Assembly: GCF_003144115.1 (NCBI RefSeq)
Contig: NW_020312001.1
Location: forward strand, 470,845-534,844
DNA: 64,000 bases
From: Tilletiopsis washingtonensis
Taxonomy: Eukaryota > Basidiomycota > Exobasidiomycetes > Entylomatales
Direction of reading: 5' to 3'
Position 1 is the stretch's first letter; every line of letters begins with the position of its first letter. Positions 10,844 to 22,786 of this stretch are shown piece after piece. The position numbers and the translations under genes are program-made. Under the pieces are notes generated by a model. It was not told where the DNA came from. It did no database searches and worked only from the letters and a program-made list of their open reading frames with translations.

Positions 10844-12888
10844 ATGACGTCCCGCATGCGCCGTGCCACGAAGAAGGGTGTCTCGTTCTGGTGCGCAGGC
10901 TTGCTGCCGGCCCGGCCCTGGGCGTCCCGATGGCGTCGCGTGCTGACTGCCGCCCCTTTCCCCTTGCCAGCCTGATGGTCGTCGGCGCATCCGGCACCGG
11001 TGCGTCGTGCTGCAGGCCCCGCTGCACTGCAGCACAACCAGAGCCATGGCTGACCTGTCTCTGGCGCGCGCGCAGGCAAGACGACTTTCGTCAACACGTT
11101 GTGCGAGAGCGAGGTGATCGCACACAAGGTCTCGGACCAGGCCGACTCGGCGCACATTGAGGAGGGCATCCGCATCAAGCCCGTCAACGTCGGTGCGTAG
11201 CGGCTGCAGACCGCAGAGATGGCGCAGGAGCTGTGCGGCGACGGGCGCGTGGGGATGCTGGACGGATGCTGCCGATGCGGATGGGGGGGGGGGGGGGGCA
11301 CGGACCTGAGAGAGGAGGTGCTGAGAGCCGCTGCTCTGGCGGTCTGCGCCGGGCTCAAGCTGGCGGTCAGCGTCAAGCGGACGGATGCTTAAGCTGCGTG
11401 AGCGCGAGCGCGGCTCAGTGTCTTGGCCAGCTCGTGTCCGTCTTGCACGCGAGAGCAGGCCCTCGCGAGGCAGTTCGACGCTGGATGTGCGCGTTTTGGC
11501 TGGCATGCTGCCGTCTGCGGCCGCTGAGGCGATGGTCAAAGGAGGAACGCAGGGAGCTTTAGAGAGCAGGCGGATGTGATCACTGCGTCACGGCAGGCGG
11601 CCTGAGATCGCATGGAGCGTAGTGGTGGCTCTCCACAGGACGTGGGCTCAGGGCGCACGTTGTGACTTGCATAGGAGCATCCGCAGGCCGTTGGGCCGCT
11701 GCCCTCGCAGCGAGACCACTGCGGAGCGCCTAAAGATTAGCACCTTGCTTGCTTTGTGCTGACCGCCAGCGCCCGCAGAGCTCGACGAGGACGGCATGCG
11801 CATCGGCCTGACCATCGTCGACACGCCGGGCTTCGGCGAGAACATCGACAATGAGTACGCGTGAGTAGGCGCGGCTGCTGCCCAGCACCGGGCCCCCGGC
11901 TCACACCACTCTCGCAGCTTCCAAGAAATCGTCGGCTTCCTCGAGCGCCAGTACGACGACATTCTCGCTGAGGAGTCGCGCATCAAGCGCAACCCGCGCT
12001 TCCGCGACAACCGTGTGCACGCGCTGCTCTACTTCATCACGCCCACGGGCCACTCGCTGCGCGAGATGGACATTGAGCTGATGCGCCGCCTGAGCCCGCG
12101 TGTCAACGTGATCCCCGTCATCGGCAAGGCCGACACGATGACGCACGAGGAGCGCAAGGAGTTCAAGCAGCGCGTGCGTGCGGCGGTGTGCGGCATGGAG
12201 GTGCATTGGCTGACGTGCTGCTGCAGGTCATGGAGGACATCGAGCACTACGGCATCCCCGTGTACAACTTCCCGTACGACGTCGAGGAGGACGACGAGGA
12301 GACGATTGCCGACAACTCGGAGCTGCGCGCGCTGATGCCCTTTGCCATCATCGGCTCGGAGGAGGAGGTGGTGATCGGCGGCGAGGCGGTGCGCGCACGG
12401 ACGTACCCGTGGGGCGTCGTCGAGGTGGACAACCCGAAGCACTCGGACTTTGCCCGGCTGCGGAGTGCGCTGCTGAGGTGAGTGTGGCGTGCTGCCGACA
12501 CGCAAGATCTGCCACTGATGCACCATCGCCCTCCAGCACGCACCTGACGGACCTCAAGGAGATCACGCACGACTTCCTGTACGAGAACTACCGCACGGAG
12601 AAGCTCTCGCGCACGGTGCACTCGGACTACGCCGACGCCAGCATCCCGGGCGACGAGCTGGCGAACCAGAGCGTGCGGCTCAAGGAGGAGCAGCTGCGCA
12701 AGGAGGAGGACAAGCTGCGCGAGATTGAGCTCAAGGTGCAGCGCGAGATCCAGGAGAAGCGCCAGGAGCTCATGGCCAAGGAGGAGAGCCTGCGCAACCT
12801 CGAGACGCGGCTGGCGGTGAGTCGCAGCAGTCCAGCAGGCGTGTCGCCGGTGACTGACGCTACCGTACAGGCCCAGCAGGACGCCTGA
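10844..12888 (+). CDS. CDC11: Septin, CDC11 group
   Basis: GTP-binding septin that forms filaments at the bud neck, septum or hyphal collars. Eight exons: 10844-10890, 10971-10999, 11076-11192, 11779-11860, 11918-12173, 12227-12477, 12537-12816, 12871-12888, coding 359 aa. The basic N-terminus (ATKKGVSF) is the polybasic lipid-binding segment. The P-loop GASGTGKT is at about residues 21-28, followed by DTPGFGENI (G3), GKADT (G4) and the septin element YPWGVVEVDNPKHSDF. The CDC11 assignment rests on EESRIKRNPRF, VMEDIEHYGIPVYNFPYD, LMPFAIIGS and the C-terminal stretch RQELMAKEESLRNLETRLA, all close to yeast Cdc11. A coiled coil fills the last 60 residues and is shorter than in yeast. The P-loop is itself split by an intron, and intron 3 is 586 nt. 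Confidence 0.92.
11283..11298 (+). repeat. Poly-G run of 16 inside a septin intron
   Basis: Sixteen consecutive G within the unusually long third intron of the septin gene. It is probably a length-variable homopolymer. Confidence 0.9.
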
Positions 12889-13984
12889 GCTGGCCTCCCC
12901 CGGCCTGCCTTCTCCCTGCACCCTGCATCCGCCTCCCCCGTTCCTGCTTGACGACGGCCCCCCGCTGGCCACGCCTGTGAGCCTACTCTATGCCCCTCCT
13001 TCGACGAGAAACGACTTGCCTGTGCCTTCGACCTCAGCCGTGGCCTGTGCGCGGGCGTGAGAACTGCGCACGTGAGGCGACCGGCCGAGTGCGCGCTCCT
13101 GGCGCTGTCCAGCGCAGTGGACGGCTTTCAGCGAGCTTGCCTTTCGGCGCCGCCGCCAGAGCATGCTGCTCCGCCCCGCACCAGCCGACTCTCGTCAGCG
13201 GACGGCGCTTGTAGCGCGGCCTGCGGGGTACGAAGTGGCCGCGACAGTGCTCGTGCGCCCGTCGGGGCGTGGGGCCGCATCGGCGACGGCGCGAGCCGCT
13301 GCACAGCAGGCAGGCGCCCAGCTCCGCATCTGCAGTGCGGCCGCTCGCTGGTCTGCTGCCTCGATGGCTGCGATCGACGCACGACGCGGGCGCGCCAAAA
13401 CTCGCGTGCGCTCGTGTGCGGCTGCCGTGCCTGGCTGTCGCTGCCGTGCGGTGCCGGGGGCCTCGCCTTGCCTCGGGGTGCGCGGTGTCCTGCTGCTGCT
13501 GGACGCTGCATGCTCCGCTGCCGCGCTGCGGCGTGCGGTGACTGCTGCTGAGACTGCGACTTTAGCTCCGGCCGCATACGAGACGGCTTCTCTCGCACAG
13601 CTCTGGTGCCGTCGGCAGCGCTCTCTGCATCTGCTGGTGCAGACCGCAGCTGTCTGGTGCAGCAAGGCACCGAGAGAGGAGAGCTGCCGTGCCCGAATTG
13701 CAGCGACTCACAGCATGCAGAACTAGACTTGCCCTGCTGCCCGCTGCGTGCGCGCCCCGCAGCAGCGCGAAAGGCCGCTCTGCCGCTGCCGCCGGGCCCT
13801 GCTGTCTCTGTCTGCCCCCGCATCCCGCTCCCTCCGGCCCTCTCTCTCTCTCTCTCACCCTCCTTCCCCTTCCCTCCGGCGGCCTCGTCTATACCTCCTC
13901 GCGCGCTCACTCCCTCGCGCGTGCTTGGCCTCCGACCCCCAACCCCCTTCCTCTTCGCCGCCGCAGTTCCGGGTCGCCGCCGCC
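12889..13984. other. Intergenic spacer
   Basis: About 1.1 kb between the septin stop and the lipase start on the same strand. No gene seen. The last 180 bp are strongly pyrimidine-rich on the plus strand, typical of fungal core promoters. Confidence 0.4.
13840..13856 (+). repeat. CT microsatellite upstream of the lipase gene
   Basis: A run of about eight CT units in the pyrimidine-rich stretch roughly 130 bp before the lipase start codon. Such CT tracts are common near fungal transcription starts, so a promoter role is possible. Confidence 0.7.
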
Positions 13985-15663
13985 ATGTCCGACGGCTTCA
14001 TCGACTACTCGGCGCGCCGCCGCGAGCGCACCACGCCCTCGCCGCCGCAGTCGCAGAACCCGTTCGCCGACGACGGCGCCAAGCAGGAGCAGAGCGCCTA
14101 CCGCACCGACGCCTCGCAGGCCTACGCCGCCGAGCCGCAGCAGCAGTACGAGCAGCAGCCGCGTGCCACCAGCGGCCGCGGCCACCACTTTGACGTCGAG
14201 CACTCGGGCACGGCGCAGGCCAAGCGCGAGCAGGAGGATGGCGAGCCGTTCTTCGACCCGACGTTCCCGTCGTACCAGGAGGAGGAGCCGCTGGACATGG
14301 TCTTCTTCGACCACGTCGTACAGAACTACGGCAGCATCGGCACCATCGGCAAGCTGCGCGTGCAGTTCCGCCAGATCGTCTCCTTCGGCCTCACCACGGC
14401 CACGATGGGCCTCGTCATCCTCGTCGCCTTTGCAAACTACTTCAACCCCTTCCACAAGTCGCCCCCGCGCGCGCACGCCGACCGCGAGTATGAGCGGCGC
14501 ATCACGGGCGAGCGTCTCAGTGGCCGCCCGCAGTACTACTCCGAGGTGAGTGTGTGGTGCGATGCCCGGATATGTGCGCGCCTCTGACACCGCCACAGTT
14601 CTGGGGCTACCGCTGCGACGAGCACGAGATCGTGACCGAGGGCGGCTGGATCCTCAAGGCGCACCGCATCTCGGACCCGCGCCGCCCGGGCGCCGCCGGC
14701 TACCCCGTCGTGCTGCAGCACGGCATCCTCTGCAACTCGTCGCACTTCTTCATGTGCGAGGAGCGCAGCATGGCCTTCTGGCTCGTGGACCAGGGCTACG
14801 ACGTCTGGGTGACCAACATCCGCGCCAACTTCGACGCCGGCCACACCGAGTACGACCGCTGGGACCCGCGCTTCTGGGCGTGGGGCATCAAGGAGCTGGC
14901 GTTCGACCTGCGCGACACCGTCGAGTTCATCACCGGCGCCACGGGCCGCCCGCGCCTCGCGTACATCGGCCACTCGCAGGGCTCGGGCAGCATGTACCTG
15001 GCGCTCAGCCCCGGCATCTGCCCCGAGATCGGCCACAAGATTTCGTCGTTCACCGCCATCGGCCCGTCGGTGTACGCCGGCCCGGTGCTGCGCAAGTTCC
15101 CGTTCTCGATCATGCGCAAGTTCCGCTCGCGCAAGTGGTGGTCGCTCGTGTTCGGCATCCGCGAGTTCATCCCCGCCATCTCGATTGCGCACAAGTACCT
15201 GCCCGCCTACCTCTTCGGCCACCTCGCCTACGTCATCTTCCACTTCCTCTTCGCCTTCCACGACCACAACTGGGTGGGGCGCCAGAAGCCCAAGATCTTC
15301 CGCTCGCTGCCCGTCGGCACGTCGTCCGAGCTGCTGTACTGGTACATGGCCTCCTTCTCGCACCGCGGCTGCATCTTCGACCCGCGCGTCACGGAGCCGT
15401 GGTTCCCGCGCTCCTTCCCGCGCCACTCCGTCTACTACGGCGACCTCGACTTCCTCGTCATCGGCAAGCCGCTGGCACAGCGCCTCGAGCGCTACGAGCG
15501 CAACGTCGACGTGGTGCACGCCGTCGAGCTGGCCGGCTACGAGCACCTCGACTACATCTTCGGCATCGACTGCTGGCGCACCGTGTACCCGGGCATCAAG
15601 GACACGATTGAGAGCTCGCTCACGTCCGACGAGCAGAACCCGGACATGGCCGAGCGCCGGTGA
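13985..15663 (+). CDS. Steryl ester hydrolase / acid lipase type (alpha/beta hydrolase)
   Basis: Predicted membrane-anchored lipase of the TGL1/YEH steryl ester hydrolase family, releasing sterols from stored esters. Two exons, 13985-14545 and 14599-15663, coding 541 aa. The N-terminal 110 residues are Gln-rich and probably disordered. One transmembrane helix follows (FGLTTATMGLVILVAFA). The luminal part begins FWGYRCDEHEIVTEGGWIL, the AB-hydrolase lipase entry motif. Next come the oxyanion segment LQHGILCNSSHF and the nucleophile elbow GHSQG with Ser313. The acid is probably in YGDLDFLV (about 469-471) and the base is His503 in YEHLDY. A hydrophobic lid-like stretch (AYLFGHLAYVIFHFLFAF) may contact lipid. 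The 3' end converges on the phosphatase gene, 284 bp apart. Confidence 0.88.
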
Positions 15664-15947
15664 TCCCGTCCTGGCTCGTGTGTCCCGCTTCTCCTGCTCT
15701 CTCCTTGCCCCGTACCCTATTGTGCCCTGTATTCCCCCGCGCGTCCACCTTCGCTTGCTCCTTCGCCGCTCCTTTGCGCTCCAGGCCCGCCTGCTGCCGC
15801 CGACCGTCCTTTCGTGCGCGGCGCACCTGCCACCAAACACACACCACACACTCCTTGCACGCAGCCTGCACCCCGCCCGCCGACGGGCCGCGCGTTGCAC
15901 AGCGCTGCAATGGCATATATCTTGGCTGACAGGCAGTCTGGAGGACA

Positions 15948-17607
15948 TCACTGCGTCGCCCATGCGTCGTCGATGATGGTGTCGTAGCGCGTCTCGCCCG
16001 TCTGGAAGCGAATGTAGCTGCGCATGGCACGCTCGACGCTGCTGAGGTTGAAGCTCAGCACCCGGGAGCCTGGCGACAGCGTCAGCGGTCTGATCAGCCG
16101 GTCCTTTTCTGCGGGCTCACCGTGGCTCCACTCTGGCTCGTCGTACCCGCCGCTGCCCGACTTCTTCGACATGCAAAGCGGCACAGTCTGACCGAGATGC
16201 GTCACGAGCGTCGATGGCGAGCACTGCGCAGAGCCGCGTCAGAGCTGCCGACGCACGGCAGAGCGCACGGGCAGCTGCTTACCCAGTCAGCGGCATGGTC
16301 GTGGCCCGAGTGGATGCCGTGGATGCGCGAGCTGCCCAGCGGACCGAAGGCAATGGCGTCGAGATACGCCTGATCGCGCGAGGCGGCCTTGTCCTGCACG
16401 TCGAGCGGGTCGTCGATGTTGAGGCCTGCGTGCGGGCGCGAGGCGTCTCCGTTCGGGCCCGGGAAGTGCTCAGGTCGCTCGTCTGTCACGCCGCCGAGCT
16501 TGGCCCTGAAGGGCGCCTTAGACTGCGCGACAAGGTGGTAGCGATTCGGGATGTGCGTGAAGATGACCGACGGCGGCAAGGTGCCCCAGGCCCGCTGCAT
16601 CGCTGAAGCTGTGGCATTCAGCCAAATCGCCACCGCCGGGTCGACCCAGGAGTCGATCGGCTGGTAGCTTCGGAAGGCAGTCGTGAGCGGTGGACGCTCA
16701 TTTCTGCGCGGAGGAAGACTCACCCGCGCTCGAGCGTCGTGTGTCCGGAGCGAGAGTCGAGGAACCAGAGCAGCAGCGCCGGTCTGCGAGCGGTCAGCAC
16801 GGCAAGCCCCATGCCTTGCCTCTAGGTACTCACCTGCTGCCGCGAATTGCCTTGCGAGATGCATGAATGGGGATCCAGAAGTTGTCGCTGCCGACCTCAT
16901 CGCCGAAGCGTCCGCCGCCAATCCCTGGCGGGGCAGGGCGAGAATAGCAGAGCTGGGGAGCTACGGCCCGCTCCAGGCGCGCCAGCGAAGCGTGAGTCGA
17001 GTAGCGATCATTGCTGAGTTGCGATGTCAGACGCAGTGTTCCGTCACTAGGTCCTCGCAAGCTCACTCGTGATTCCCATGCGAGACAGCGAAAGGGACGC
17101 GAGCGCGCACGAAGGGCGAGAAGAGCTGCGCAATGGCGTCCTCTACGTTCTTGGTGTTGTTCGCCGCTTCGCCACTGCGGCAGCGCCAGACCTGGTCAGC
17201 AACGTCTCGCGAAGAGTCAGCACACGGGCTTACGAGATCACGTCGCCGTTATGGACCGCGAAGTCTGGCCGCTCGCGCTCCAGGTACCGCTGCACCTCCT
17301 CGATTGTGGCGCCATTGACCTCCGACTCTGCCGGCTCAAAGGCCTGATCAGTCGCGCTGCTAAGCGCAGTCGAGCTGCACGACCCACCGTTTCCTGGCGC
17401 AAGCTGGTTGTCCAGAAGATGCGTGTCCGTCACGATCGCGAGCTTGAAGGTGCCGTCCGGACGGAAGCTCAGCAGCGGCAGGTGCGGCGAGGGCCGCAGA
17501 TCGACCTTGTCCGCGCCTCGCCACGGCTGCTGCAGTGAGGTCGCCAATGGTGCGCCGCAGACAGCTGCCGCGCTGCCGAGAGCGAGTAGCAGCCGCGACA
17601 CTTGCAT
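15948..17607 (-). CDS. Dcr2-like calcineurin-type metallophosphatase
   Basis: Predicted secreted or vacuolar metallophosphoesterase of the Dcr2/purple-acid-phosphatase-related group. Seven exons: 17607-17234, 17174-17067, 17013-16834, 16783-16724, 16667-16283, 16223-16121, 16069-15948, coding 443 aa. A signal peptide covers about residues 1-19. Metal-binding motifs appear in order and are completed by splicing: FKLAIVTDTH (Asp61, His63), HNGDVIS (Asp122), SHGNHDND, FTHIP and GIHSGHDHAADW. The group-specific feature GGRFGDEVGSDNFWIPIH and the C-terminal KKSGSGGYDEPEW support Dcr2. In yeast Dcr2 acts on Ire1 and Sic1; whether this protein keeps that role is unknown. The shared 3' intergenic space with the lipase is short. 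Confidence 0.85.
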
Positions 17608-18052
17608 CTTGCACTACGGTGCTGGTGGTCAAGAGCAGAGCTAGCCGCCCGACCTCGGAACGAGTCTGAGTCGGGCGAACGTGGCTCAGTGCACAGCGCA
17701 CGCTGCCTAGCGTGGGAGCGGTCTCGCCCTACCCATCCGGCAACTTCTCATTCGCAGACTGCCAGTCTGGAGAAGAGATTGAGCAGTGGATTGATTAGCG
17801 CACGCAGCGAGTGCCGCTGGTGTTGTTGTTGTACAGATGCTCGGCCATGCCGCTGGGTCAGGCCTGGCGGCGCCGCCGCTACGCGGCACCGCCCACCCTC
17901 GTTCCTCCAAATGCTTCGCCACTGATGAGCGCAGTCGGCAGCCACGCCGTGCACTTCCCGCCGCGGACGACATGCTCGCGCGACTCTAGCAGACTACCGT
18001 CGTGCGCCGCGCCCAGCGCACGTCTATCCTTCCCTGCAGTCCAGCCAGCGCG
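17608..18052. other. Intergenic spacer
   Basis: About 0.45 kb between the PAM16 stop and the phosphatase start, both on the minus strand. It would hold the PAM16 3' UTR and the phosphatase promoter. No gene seen. Confidence 0.4.
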
Positions 18053-19125
18053 TCATGGTGCCGGGCCCTGCTGCGCCTCGGGTCCCTTGGGCGCCGACGC
18101 GTCCGGCGGCGGTGGTGGGCCCTTGGACGCCTTGAGCACCTCGGCCCACTCCGCCTCGATCCGTTCCCGTGCCCGCACCACCTTGCTCTGGATGTAGAAC
18201 GAGCCAGCGCCGCCGCCGGTCGCGCCCTTGGGCGCTGGCGGCGCGTTGGTCTTGAACAGGTGCTCGTAGGACTGCAGAGCAGCGGCAGATGCGTAAGCAT
18301 GCGACATGGAGAGCCGTGCCAACTGATCAGACGGCGGCATGCCCCAAGCAGCGCAGAGGAGCAGTGGAAAGGCAGCCCATGCGCTCCTCGCGCAGTACGT
18401 CTCGCCTCTCCCGCATCACTCAGCCCTGGGCAACCCTCGCGCGAGACAATGCACCAAAGCCAGCGATGGCAACCGCGCTCGTCGCAAGTCGCATCGCACT
18501 CTCAGCATAGCGAGTGGGTCCTCGCAAGCGCATCACTCCCGAGCTAGCGCACGCGGGACATTCTGGAGCTGCAGCGCTTCATCGCAGTCCGAGAATGCCG
18601 CGGCCGCAGATATGCGCGACCAGATCGATGCGATGCCTTCACTGAGGACCGCGACTCACCTTCTCAAGCGCTGCCCGCCCCTCCTCGCTCGCCTCTGCAA
18701 TGCCCTTGGCGTCCAGATTCAAGATCATGCGCGCCTCATCGAGCGTCATGCGATGTGTCCTTGTGAGGTTGTCAGTCGGCGAGCTGCCAAGCTTGCCAGT
18801 GCCAGCTGCCGACGCCTCAACAGGCGCAGCGCGTGCATCTGAGGCACAGAGAGTGAGCACGAAGAAGCGCGGGCTGTGGGCGTGGCGATGGTGGAGGCGA
18901 CTCACTGCGCGCTGCCTGACGTCCTGCTTCGGCAAAGGCCTTCCCGACGGCCTGCACACCCAGGAACAGGACCTGACAGCCGAGAGAATGAATGTCAGAT
19001 CGTGTAAGGCTGTACGGCGCTGGAAGGCCTACGCACCTGTGCGAGGAGCTTCGGCACAGACTGCGCGGTGACTGAAGTGTCAGCAGGCGGACAAGGGGCC
19101 CGCGCAGCCGAGCAGGGCGCACCAT
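18053..19125 (-). CDS. PAM16: PAM16/TIM16, import motor subunit
   Basis: J-like protein of the presequence-translocase-associated motor in the mitochondrial inner membrane; it pairs with Pam18 to control Hsp70-driven import. Exons: 19125-19123, 19060-19037, 18972-18906, 18838-18660, 18271-18053, coding 163 aa. The first coding exon is just the ATG: a GTGCGC donor follows directly, with a CTGAC branch site and a CGCGCAG acceptor. This gives MSVPKLLAQ, joined to VLFLGVQAVGKAFAEAGRQAA, matching the conserved N-terminus. The degenerate J domain has MTLDEARMILNL and ends SYEHLFKTN, with no HPD as expected for Pam16. The C-terminal tail is Pro/Gly-rich. Without this splice no Met lies in frame near the conserved start, so I prefer it. 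Confidence 0.9.
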
Positions 19126-19456
19126 GATGGCAGGCAGCAGGACCGGCGCAGAGACTACTGTGCGGAGCGATGCAGCTGAGCACTGTGCGGAGAAGCGACG
19201 GCGGGTGCAGAGAGAACAGCGGGTGGTGGTGTGCGGGAGGGCAGCGGCGAGGAGGCGCCGGCGCAGGCCACCGACTGCTCAGCGCTCCGGCCCGCCAAAA
19301 GTGGCGCCGCACGTGAGCCGTGGGAGCAGCGCCGCTCCCAGAGTGCACTGACCCCGCCATGCTTCCAGCCTCGGCGGCTTCGCTCCGCACCGCACACTCT
19401 CATCGTCCTCGCACCTGCCCGCTCTTCGCCTCCTTGCCCGCGCGGCCGTCTGCGCG
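19126..19456. other. Divergent promoter between PAM16 and ARP5
   Basis: A 331-bp spacer between two divergent starts. It must hold both promoters and 5' UTRs. No clear TATA seen. Confidence 0.5.
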
Positions 19457-22431
19457 ATGCAGCTCCTCTACGGCCCGCTCGCCGGACGCCCGCGCGTCAG
19501 TGACGTCGTGCGTGCCGAACTGCCTCGCCCCAAGGCCGGCGTCGAGCCGTGGGCGCACCTGCCCGGCTTCACGCCGCAGCAGCCCGTGCCCGTGTCCGAG
19601 CGCGCTTTCGCCTCTGCGCAGGCGGCCGAGCCGCTCGATGCGGCCACGTATGCATCGTACCGCGACTCGGCACGCCCGCTCGTCATCGACAATGGCGCCA
19701 GCGAGCTGCGGGCCGGCTTCGCCATGCGCGCCGGTGCGCCAGACCTCACTGCACTGGCAGCGGCCCAGCCGCACGTCGCGTTTGACAATGTCGTCTCGCG
19801 CTTCCGTGATCGCAAGTCGAACACAACCTTCATCGTCGCTGGCGCAGAGGCGTATTCCGATGCGCAGAGCCGCGGCTCTGTCCGCTCGGCGTTTGATGGA
19901 GACGTGCTCACTGCGCCGGACATTCTGGTGAGTGCTGCAGGCAAGTCCCGGTCATGGGAAGGAAGTCTGGGGGGTTGCAGTCCTCGTCCGTGCACCCTCG
20001 CTCGCTTTGAATGTCCCGTGCTCATGCTGGCGGCTGCCGCAGGAGAACGTGCTGGACTACACCTTCCTGCGGTTAGGCGTCAATGCAGGGCAGGACGGCG
20101 AGGGCTCGGTGCAGCACCCAATTGTCATGACGGAAGCGCTGTGCAGCCCGTCAACGTCGCGTACAGGTCAGTCTTGCCAGCGGTCCTCTCGATACTCCTC
20201 CTCACGCCCTGCGCTCCGCTCCAGCCGTGTCTGAGCTGCTCTTCGAGACATATGGCGTGCCGAGCGTGGCATACGGCCTCGACTCGCTCTTCGCTGCACA
20301 CGCAAATGGCGTCAGCAACGGTCTCGTGCTGAGCTCTGGACGCTCCAACACGACGCTGGTGCCGATGGTCAAGGGCAAGGGCATCCTATCCTCCGCCAAG
20401 CGGTGCGTGTGGAGGTCTCCCTGCGCAGCTCTGAGCCTTCTGCTGACGCTTCAGCAGGCTCAGCTGGAGTGGACAGCAGGCGTCGGACTACTTGCTGCGT
20501 CTGATGCAGCTCAAGTATCCGGCGTTTCCAACGCGCGTCACTCCGCTGCAGGCCAGCTGGATGGTGCAGGAGTTCTGCTACGTCTATGCCGACGCGGCAG
20601 ACTCGTACGAGGAGCTCATCGGCCGCCTGTCGCAGCCCGACGAGCTCGCCCGCGAGGACCGCGTGGTGCAGTTCCCATTCACAGTCGACGAGGCGAACGA
20701 GAAGACAGAAGAGGAGCTGGCTCGGGCGGTCGAGCGGAAGAAGGAGTCTGGCCGGCGGCTGCTGGAGCAGGCGCAGAAGATGCGGCTCGAGAAGGTGAGT
20801 CGCATCAGACCGCCGTGCAGGTTTGGCTGCTCACACTCGCTGCTTCAGCTGGTGCAAAAGGAGAACGACCTCGAGTACTACAGCCGGCTGAAGGAGTGGA
20901 AGTCCAAGGAGCGCAAGACGGAGTATCTCGTGAGTAGAGAGCAGGCGGTCGGCATTCAGTGCGTTGCTGACCTCCTTGCAGAAACGCCTGGAGGGCGAGG
21001 GCTTTGACACGGAGCAGGAGCTCGACAACGTCGTCAAGAAGATTGAGGCGTCACTGAAGAAGAGTCGCGCCAAGGAGCTTGGAGAGGATGCCGAAGAGCC
21101 AGCTGTGAGCGCGACGCAGACCCGTGGCCAAGCCACAGCGCTGATCACTGCGCATGCAGGAGCCGCCGAGCTTCCCTCTGGTCGACATTCCGGACCACCA
21201 GCTGGACGAGGAGTCGATCAAGGAGAAGCGGCGACAGCGCCTGCTCAAGGCAGGCTACGACGCCCGGAATCGTGCCAAGCTCGAGAAGGAGGAGGAGAAG
21301 CGGCTCGAGGCTGAGGCTGCGCGCCTCGACGCGGAGCAGCGCGCGAATGATCCTCAGGGCTGGGCACAACGGGCGCGGGCCGAGTACGAGGTGAGCTTAG
21401 CAGCTGCGACGCCTTCTTGCTGCGAGACTGACACGTCCGCTCCTCTCAGGACGCGATCGCGCGCGCCAAGGAGCGCAGTCGTCAGAAGGAGATGCTCTCG
21501 GACCGCAAGAGTCTGGCCGCACAGCAGCGCATGAAGACGATTGCCGACCTCGCCAATGACAAGCCCGAGGGCAAGCGGAAACGAGGGCGCGGCGGAGGCG
21601 GAGCTGATGGTGAGACCGGCCCATGGCGCAGCGCCGCCCTTCCTCGCTCACGCTGCGGCACCAGCGGATACGTTTGGCGCTGACGATGCCGACTGGGCGG
21701 TGTATCGCGAGATCGTGAGTCTGTCGTGGCAGATGGCCGGCTCGAAGGTTGACACAGGCGTGCTTCAGCGCGGCGGCGACGACTCGGAGGACGAAGAGGA
21801 CGAGTCCGCGAACTTGGCTCGGCTTGAAGCACGCCTGCTCGAGCACGACCCGACGTTCACCGAGAACGACACGTGGGCTGCGCAGGAGGCCCGCAAGAAT
21901 CGGCTAACGACGACGTTCCTGCGCGGCTACTACCCGCCATGGGACCCAAAAGACGTGGCGCAGGCGCACCAGCTGCACCTCAACATCGAGCGTGCGCGCG
22001 TGCCCGAGGTCTTCTGGCAGCCGAGCATGGCGGGCGTGGACCAGGCGGGCATCGACGAGCTGTGCTCGCACATCGTCAAAGGCTTCGACCTCGACACGCA
22101 TCGCAGCCTCGCCAGCGTGAGTGCGAGCTGCAGCAGCACTTGCCTCGATGCACGCTCACCCGGCCCGCCGCAGAACATCTTCGTTACCGGCCGGCATACG
22201 GGCTACGCCGGCTTCGACGACCGGCTGCGACGCTCCGTCCAGGCGACGCAGAGCACCGACATCCGCGTGCGCGTGCAGCGCGCCCGCGACCCGCGCTTCG
22301 ATGCCTGGCGCGGCATGGCGCTGTGGAGTGGGTCGGACGAGGCGCGGCACAGCGCCATCAGCCGGGCCGACTACGACGAGAAGGGCTCCGACTACCTCAG
22401 CGAGCACAGCTTCTCGGCGGCGCTCGTCTAA
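19457..22431 (+). CDS. ARP5: Actin-related protein 5 (INO80 complex)
   Basis: Nuclear actin-related subunit of the INO80 chromatin remodeller, coupling ATP hydrolysis to nucleosome sliding. Ten exons: 19457-19927, 20043-20166, 20225-20402, 20458-20794, 20849-20929, 20982-21104, 21160-21390, 21450-21609, 21665-22116, 22174-22431, coding 804 aa. The actin phosphate-1 region is LVIDNGASELRAGFA. HPIVMTEALCSP, VSELLFETYGVPSVAYGLDSLF and RLSWSGQQASDYLLRLMQLKYP are Arp5 hallmarks. A long charged helical insert (roughly residues 290-560, Glu/Lys/Arg-rich) interrupts the actin fold as in other Arp5 proteins. The fold resumes with LNIERARVPEVFWQPSMAGVDQAGI and NIFVTGRHTGYAGFDDRL. The GTGAGT at 21715 is read through, since no acceptor of workable length follows. 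Confidence 0.93.
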
Positions 22432-22786
22432 CCTGCGTCGCAGCACGTCACGCGGGCTGTCGAGAGTTGTCAATTTCCAGACGCATCCCTACAGACAGCA
22501 GAGGCAAATGAGTGGTCAGGCGCGTGGGCGCGTGAGACTCTGGTCGGAGCAGCGCGGCATCTAGAGAGGCTGATTGTCGCGAGGCTGCTCCGAGCAGAGG
22601 GCTGATGGATGGCGGGAGAGGGTGATGATGAGGGATAGAGGCCGACGATGGTGCGAGGGAGCGAGGTCAGTGACTTTGAGCGTGAGAGAGAGAGAGAGTG
22701 CTGAGGCGGAATGTTTGTAAGGCTGATGTAAGGACTAGCGGGGCCGGGGTCGCACGAAGAGAGGCGGAGCAAGCGGAGGGAGGTAT
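22432..22786. other. Convergent 3' spacer between ARP5 and the chitin synthase
   Basis: A 355-bp tail-to-tail spacer. It contains a GA microsatellite (about 22684-22698) and no gene; both 3' UTRs should lie here. Confidence 0.5.
22684..22698 (+). repeat. GA microsatellite between ARP5 and the chitin synthase
   Basis: A short GA run of about seven units in the convergent 3' spacer. Confidence 0.75.

Noticed and set aside
14536-15963. 475-codon minus-strand frame
   Set aside because: Antisense shadow of the lipase gene, whose GHSQG elbow and family motifs make the plus strand the coding one.
21715-21732. GTGAGT...CAG segment in ARP5 that looks like an intron
   Set aside because: It is only 18 nt, too short to splice, and the frame reads through it without a stop.
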